This document shows positions 59,644 through 64,000 of a stretch of 64,000 nt of DNA, one piece after another (position 1 is the first letter of the stretch; each line of letters begins with the position of its first letter). The stretch spans positions 372,001 to 436,000 of the forward strand of contig NZ_CP031217.1 of the NCBI RefSeq assembly GCF_003346815.1, in the 5' to 3' direction. A program made the translations under genes and the position numbers. This DNA is from Halarcobacter bivalviorum (GTDB lineage Bacteria; Campylobacterota; Campylobacteria; Campylobacterales; Arcobacteraceae). The notes beneath the pieces are model-generated. The model worked only from the letters and a program-made list of their open reading frames with translations, did no database searches and was not told the origin of the DNA.

Positions 59644-60948
59644 ATGGTAGTATTTAGAGTAACTGATAATATTAATATAAAAACTACAGATGGTACTTTA
59701 ATTAAGTATGAAAAAGTTAAAGGACCATCTAACTTACTAAATGAAACAATCTATATCTCGACATTAGAAGATTTTAATGATTTAAAAAGAGTTCTTGCTA
59801 GTGTTGGAAATAAATATAAAGCAAAGATAATAGATGAATCAAAGGTTAGGTATTTAAGTCAATTTCCTAGAGAATTAGGAATTACAAATATCAATGAGTA
59901 TAATATTACAAATAATCTAAATTATAAATATAAAAATACAAATATATTAACTAAAAATAGTAACTCAGTACTAGAGTCATTATACCTAAATGAAGAAAAA
60001 GCAGATTTGCAGAAGCAAGTAGAAGGGGTACTAAAAAGAGATATAAGTATTGTAATACTTGGAAATTTAGGTTTTAGTATCTCTGAAATGATTTGTGCTT
60101 CTACAGCTTTAAGAATCTTTTATGAAAAGTTAATGAAAGTATTTAAAAGTGTAAAAATAGATATCTATTTAAATGCTTCAGAAAATAGATTCTATACCAG
60201 AGATAAGACAATTTTCTCAAATCAAACTTTTATAAATAAAGTAAGTGCTTTATCTATTGATGTAAAAGAGTTTTGTCAATATGATTTTTTCATAGATGCA
60301 AGTTCCGTTTCAAAAAGAAGTTTTTATGAAACTTTAAATCACACAGATGCTTGGTTATATAAATTAGGAATTGATTATCAAACAATACCTAATGAGATGA
60401 AATATAATCAAATAAATATAGCTGCATATAGACCTAAAAAAGAGCTAGAAGATAAAATAAAAACTATTAAAAAAAGAGGAAAGGTTTTATTATATCATCC
60501 ATATTCAGCAAATGCTCAAAAATCTATTCCAAAAGAAATAGCAGTAAGGTTTTTAAAGAAGCTTATTGAAAAAATGCCTGAGTATACTTTTATCTCTGCT
60601 TTGAAACTTGATTCAAAATTTTCCCATGAAAGGTATTTTGATTTAAATAATGATTCTTCAAGTTTTTTAGATTTTTGTTATATCGTATCAAATGCAACTA
60701 AGATCTTAACTGTAGATACAGCAACTTATTATATTGCTGATGCTTTTTTTATTCCAACAGTTGTAATATATACAAATAGAAAAAAACAGACAATGGAATA
60801 TAATTTATCAAAAGCTATTTTTGTAAAAGATGAATCTAAAAATTTTAGTCAATTTATTTTTAGAGATGAGTCGTTACTTTTATACAGGTTTGATGGTTGG
60901 CAAAAGCTTAAAGCTTCAAAAGTAATTAAGTTATTAGAAAAACTTTGA
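59644..60948 (+). CDS. Glycosyltransferase family 9-like protein
   Basis: 434-residue protein. The C-terminal half resembles GT-B heptosyltransferases (family 9): VLLYHPYSANAQKSIPKEIA as the nucleotide-sugar region and ILTVDTATYYIADAFFIPTVVIYT as the end motif that in WaaC/WaaF binds ADP-heptose. The N-terminal half is not recognisable and diverges more. The typical GG and DTG motifs are altered, so the donor or activity may differ. It lies 2 bp after the U32 gene. Confidence 0.65.
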   Translation: MVVFRVTDNINIKTTDGTLIKYEKVKGPSNLLNETIYISTLEDFNDLKRVLASVGNKYKAKIIDESKVRYLSQFPRELGITNINEYNITNNLNYKYKNTNILTKNSNSVLESLYLNEEKADLQKQVEGVLKRDISIVILGNLGFSISEMICASTALRIFYEKLMKVFKSVKIDIYLNASENRFYTRDKTIFSNQTFINKVSALSIDVKEFCQYDFFIDASSVSKRSFYETLNHTDAWLYKLGIDYQTIPNEMKYNQINIAAYRPKKELEDKIKTIKKRGKVLLYHPYSANAQKSIPKEIAVRFLKKLIEKMPEYTFISALKLDSKFSHERYFDLNNDSSSFLDFCYIVSNATKILTVDTATYYIADAFFIPTVVIYTNRKKQTMEYNLSKAIFVKDESKNFSQFIFRDESLLLYRFDGWQKLKASKVIKLLEKL

Positions 60949-60984
60949 TAAAATTCACGGGTTTAAAAAATCACAGGTGAGAAA

Positions 60985-61470
60985 ATGAAGTTTGTATCTG
61001 TTATTCTAGGTAATAAATCTGACTATGAAACAATGAAGTATAGTGTTGAAACTTTTGATAAGTTTGATGTAAAATATGAGATTATTGTTTCTTCCGCCCT
61101 AAAGTCTCCGAAGAGAACTGAACAGTATGTATTAGATGCAGAAAAAAAAGGAGCAGTTATTTTTATAACAGCCTCTAAAGTTGTTTCTCATTTAGCTGGA
61201 ATGGTAAGTGCTTTAACTACGAAACCAGTTATTTCTCATCAAACAAAAGATAGTAATGCCGATGAATCTTTTTCTTCAGTGTGTACACCAGCAGGGATTC
61301 CTGTATGTAATACAACACTTGGTGAAACTGGGGCAATAAATGCTGCATATTTTGCTATGCAAATTTTAGCAATTACTGATAAAGAGTTAGCTGTAAAATT
61401 AAAAGAAGATAGAATTATTCAATCAAAAAAAATTGAGACTGATTCTAAAAGTATTGAAGTAATTTTATAG
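60985..61470 (+). CDS. PurE-like protein with altered active site
   Basis: 161-residue protein with the full PurE fold: VILGNKSDYETM, ISHQTKDSN and AGIPVCNTTLGETGAINAA align end to end with N5-carboxyaminoimidazole ribonucleotide mutase. But the catalytic SAHRTP is SALKSP at 37-42 (His45 of E. coli replaced by Leu39, Arg by Lys), the GAGGAAHLPG loop reads ASKVVSHLAG, and PVLGVP is PVISHQ. The carboxylate-shuttling histidine is lost, so PurE activity is unlikely; substrate binding might survive. It sits where I recall purE in Campylobacter. Whether a true purE exists elsewhere cannot be seen. Confidence 0.82.
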   Translation: MKFVSVILGNKSDYETMKYSVETFDKFDVKYEIIVSSALKSPKRTEQYVLDAEKKGAVIFITASKVVSHLAGMVSALTTKPVISHQTKDSNADESFSSVCTPAGIPVCNTTLGETGAINAAYFAMQILAITDKELAVKLKEDRIIQSKKIETDSKSIEVIL

Positions 61471-61478
61471 TATTACAA

Positions 61479-61712
61479 ATGAAACCTGTAGCATTATTTG
61501 TACTACCAAAATGTAGCCATTGTGATAGTGCTAAGGCTTACTTTAAATCAAAAAAGATTAGATATAATCTTATTGATGTAACAAAAAATAAACAAGCATT
61601 AAAAGATTGTCAAAAACATGGATGCAAAGGTGCTCCTGTGATATTAATTGGAAACACATGGATATGTGGTTTTGATAAACAAAAAATAAATAAAGAGTTA
61701 GGAATAAAATAG
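61479..61712 (+). CDS. Glutaredoxin-like protein
   Basis: 77-residue thioredoxin-fold protein with the redox motif CSHC near residue 12 (FVLPKCSHCDSAKAYF) and the cis-proline strand GAPVILIGN. Two further cysteines are CQKHGC. The C-terminal CGFD may also be redox-active. It should reduce disulfides in the cytosol. The glyQ ATG directly follows its stop. Confidence 0.88.
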   Translation: MKPVALFVLPKCSHCDSAKAYFKSKKIRYNLIDVTKNKQALKDCQKHGCKGAPVILIGNTWICGFDKQKINKELGIK

Positions 61713-62651
61713 ATGGTAACATTTTCAGAAATTCTATTAAAACTTCAAGAGTTCTGGGCAAAACAAGGATGTAATATTGTACAACCTTATGATGTTCCTG
61801 CTGGTGCTGGAACTTTCCACCCTGCAACATTACTTAGAAGTTTAGATTCAACTCCTTGGAGTACAGCTTATGTTGCACCAAGTAGAAGACCAACTGATGG
61901 AAGATATGGTGAAAACCCAAATAGATTAGGGGCTTACTATCAGTTCCAAACTTTAATAAAACCTAGTCCAGATAATATTCAAGATTTATATTTACAATCA
62001 TTAGAGTATTTAGGATTAGACCTTTCAAAACATGATATTAGATTTGTAGAAGATAACTGGGAATCTCCAACTTTAGGAGCATGGGGACTTGGTTGGGAAG
62101 TATGGCTTGATGGAATGGAAGTAACACAATTTACATATTTCCAACAAGTTGGAGGTCTAGCTTGTGACCCAGTAGCTGTTGAGATTACTTATGGTACAGA
62201 AAGATTAGCAATGTATCTACAAGGTGTTGATTCTGTATTTGATATTGTATGGAATAAAAATGACTTTGGAACTACAACTTATGCAGATGTACATAAAGAA
62301 GGAGAGTATGAGTTCTCTAAATATAACTTTGAAGTAGCAAATACACAAATGCTATTTAGACACTTTGAAGATGCTTTTAATGAGTGCAAATCTTGTTTAG
62401 AAGCAGGGCTTCCTCTTCCAGCTTATGATCAATGTATGATTGCTTCTCATGCTTTTAATACACTAGATGCAAGAAAAGCTATCTCTGTAACAGAGAGACA
62501 AAACTATATACTTAAAGTTAGAGAGTTAGCACAAGGTTGTGCTGTACTTTATAAAGAACAAGAAGTTCAAAGACTAGAAAAAGTAGGAAGTGAGTCTGCT
62601 AAACAAGCTTTAGCAAATTTAAAAGAGAAAAACCCAGAATTATTTGTTTAG
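61713..62651 (+). CDS. glyQ: Glycyl-tRNA synthetase alpha subunit
   Basis: 312-residue class II synthetase alpha chain: [41 protein letters not shown]-type motif region YQFQTLIKP and [12 protein letters not shown]. The beta subunit (glyS) is not in the window. ATG follows the glutaredoxin stop without a gap. Confidence 0.98.
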   Translation: MVTFSEILLKLQEFWAKQGCNIVQPYDVPAGAGTFHPATLLRSLDSTPWSTAYVAPSRRPTDGRYGENPNRLGAYYQFQTLIKPSPDNIQDLYLQSLEYLGLDLSKHDIRFVEDNWESPTLGAWGLGWEVWLDGMEVTQFTYFQQVGGLACDPVAVEITYGTERLAMYLQGVDSVFDIVWNKNDFGTTTYADVHKEGEYEFSKYNFEVANTQMLFRHFEDAFNECKSCLEAGLPLPAYDQCMIASHAFNTLDARKAISVTERQNYILKVRELAQGCAVLYKEQEVQRLEKVGSESAKQALANLKEKNPELFV

Positions 62652-62660
62652 GAATAAATT

Positions 62661-63416
62661 TTGAAAATAAAAGATATATATAATTTTTTAAATGAGCTTT
62701 CACCTTTTGAGCTACAAGAGAAGTGGGATAACTCAGGTCTTTTAATTGGTAACTTTGAAGATGAGGTTAATAAAGTATATATCTCAATAGATTTAGATGA
62801 AGAGATAGTTGATACTATGGAGGAAAACTCACTAGTTATCACTCATCATCCTCTAATCTTTTCAGCACTTAGAACAATAAATTATGATACTTATAGTTCT
62901 AAGTTAGTAAAAAAATTAATTCAAAAAAATATTGCATTAATTTCAATGCATACAAATATTGATAAAACTCATTTAAATAAATATGTTGCAAAAGAAATTT
63001 TAGGTCTTGATGTAATTGATAGTGAAGAGTTTATCTGTTATGTAATAGTAGATGATAGTTTTGAAAACTTTGCAAAAAGGATTTCAAAAAGTTTAGGATT
63101 AGAATATTTAAAATATGTTAAATGCAATGAAAAAGTAAAAAAAGTTGCTTTAGTAACTGGTGCAGGTATGTCATTAATAAATGAAGTAAAAGCTGATCTG
63201 TTTTTAACAGGAGATATAAAATATCATGATGCTATGGAAGCAAAAGCAAGAGGGATTTCTCTAATTGATATTAGGCATTACGAAAGTGAAAAATACTTCA
63301 GCCCTTTATTAGAGGGACTTATTAGTGAATATTTGAAAAAAAATCAATTAAAAGCTATAATAACAGCTTCAAAAAACCCATTTAAGTTTTGTACACAAGG
63401 AGACACGGTTGAATAA
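62661..63416 (+). CDS. NIF3/GTP cyclohydrolase I type 2-family protein
   Basis: 251-residue DUF34/NIF3 metal-binding protein. The di-metal site residues are visible: VITHHPLIF (two His), SMHTNIDKT (His, Asp) and IRHYESEKYF near the end (His, Glu). Starts with TTG. The function of the family is uncertain; a nucleotide or metal-handling role has been proposed. Usual neighbour of glyQ in this phylum, as I recall. Confidence 0.9.
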   Translation: MKIKDIYNFLNELSPFELQEKWDNSGLLIGNFEDEVNKVYISIDLDEEIVDTMEENSLVITHHPLIFSALRTINYDTYSSKLVKKLIQKNIALISMHTNIDKTHLNKYVAKEILGLDVIDSEEFICYVIVDDSFENFAKRISKSLGLEYLKYVKCNEKVKKVALVTGAGMSLINEVKADLFLTGDIKYHDAMEAKARGISLIDIRHYESEKYFSPLLEGLISEYLKKNQLKAIITASKNPFKFCTQGDTVE

Positions 63417-64000
63417 GTATTTACAAGATTTAGTAAAACTATCTAAATATGATAGTTCTATTAGTATGTTTGAACCAAAAATAGAGAATGAAAAAGCAAA
63501 GTTATCTACATTTATTGAAGTAGCAGAAGCTATTAAAACTTCAATTAATGATACATATGCACATATTGATGATGTAAAATCAAAAAGAACAAAAAACAAC
63601 ATTCATTTAGCTGAATTAAAAACAAAATTAGATGATATTTCTAGAAAGCACAATGAAGTTACAAATGAAAAAGAAGTAAAAGCTTTACAATTAGAAGAAG
63701 AGATTGCTAAAGAGCAAATTACTTTTGCAAATGAAGAGATTGAAAGATTAGATGAGATTGCAGCTGCTAAAGAAGAAGAGTTAAAAGAGTTACAAGCTAA
63801 ATTAACAGAAGAAGAAGAATCAATCAAAGAGATTCAAATTGCAGTTGATAATGCTATTGATGAAATTAATCAAGAAAGAAATGTAGTTTATCAACAAAGA
63901 AGTGAATTATTAGAAAAATTTGATAATAAAATTTTAACATTCTATGAAAAAATTAGAAGATGGGCTAAAGATTCAGCAGTGGTTCCTGTTGTAGATCAAG
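63409..64000 (+). CDS. Coiled-coil (probably zinc-ribbon) protein, cut by window end
   Basis: Open frame running off the end of the window, starting with TTG behind aagga, 8 bp inside the NIF3 gene. The first 197 residues are a long coiled coil rich in E, K and A (for example KAKLSTFIEVAEAIKTSIND, EEEIAKEQITFANEEIERLD). In Campylobacterota the gene after NIF3 codes a coiled-coil protein ending in a C4 zinc ribbon (CT398-like); that C-terminal part would lie beyond 64000. Confidence 0.75.
   Translation, partial: MNKYLQDLVKLSKYDSSISMFEPKIENEKAKLSTFIEVAEAIKTSINDTYAHIDDVKSKRTKNNIHLAELKTKLDDISRKHNEVTNEKEVKALQLEEEIAKEQITFANEEIERLDEIAAAKEEELKELQAKLTEEEESIKEIQIAVDNAIDEINQERNVVYQQRSELLEKFDNKILTFYEKIRRWAKDSAVVPVVDQ

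Overview
The window is AT-rich, tightly packed bacterial chromosome with the gene content and order expected of a Campylobacterota member, most likely the Arcobacter group. This rests on rpoB-rpoC with a short overlap, the block U32 peptidase - purE-like - glutaredoxin - glyQ - NIF3 - coiled-coil/zinc-ribbon protein (an order I recall from Campylobacter), an rpsL-rpsG-fusA operon on the same strand downstream of rpoBC, and frequent TTG/GTG starts. The assignment is from memory of the families; no search was run.

Layout: 1-5217 holds the end of rpoB and all of rpoC. 5254-6720 holds a small membrane protein, an EAL-domain phosphodiesterase and a YciI-family gene. 6681-21614 is a mobile island of about 15 kb inserted in the 3' end of the YciI-family gene. 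It is bounded by an imperfect 34-bp direct repeat and carries a P4-type tyrosine integrase, an AlpA-like regulator, a MobV/Pre relaxase with a candidate oriT, a phage replisome-organiser-like protein, a BcgI-like two-gene restriction-modification system, a 1568-residue Avs-type STAND NTPase with a Mrr-like nuclease domain, and several small unknown genes. It looks like an integrative mobilizable element carrying anti-phage defence.

21770-27635 holds a DASS-family anion transporter, a five-gene nickel ECF-type importer (nikKMLQO-like, translationally coupled) and three small conserved genes. 27841-40516 is a respiratory denitrification cluster: norCB with two small membrane partners, nirS, a NirN-like cytochrome, a small cytochrome c, heme d1 biosynthesis genes (nirJ, nirF, nirE, a Met8-like dehydrogenase, a fused NirDL-type decarboxylase) and a local Crp/Fnr regulator. 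Crp/Fnr-type boxes stand in front of the cluster's transcription units, and each has a -10 hexamer centred 32-33 bp from the box centre. This suggests one regulon controlled by the cluster's own Crp/Fnr protein, which lacks the cysteines of a classical FNR.

40573-47267 has a UvrD-like helicase, an endonuclease/exonuclease/phosphatase protein, a ClC channel, a DUF234 protein that seems to use a non-canonical start codon, and two alpha/beta hydrolases. 47628-50610 is the str operon (rpsL, rpsG, fusA), followed by several hairpins ending in a strong terminator. 50849-64000 contains nadK, a short recN, an ankyrin protein, a zinc-binding-domain chemoreceptor, a U32 peptidase, a GT9-like glycosyltransferase, a PurE-like protein that has lost the catalytic histidine, glutaredoxin, glyQ, a NIF3 protein and the start of a coiled-coil protein. 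The strongest candidates for something new are the Avs-carrying island with its protein-gene attachment site, the spacing-conserved nitrite/NO regulon with its small proteins, and the PurE-like protein.
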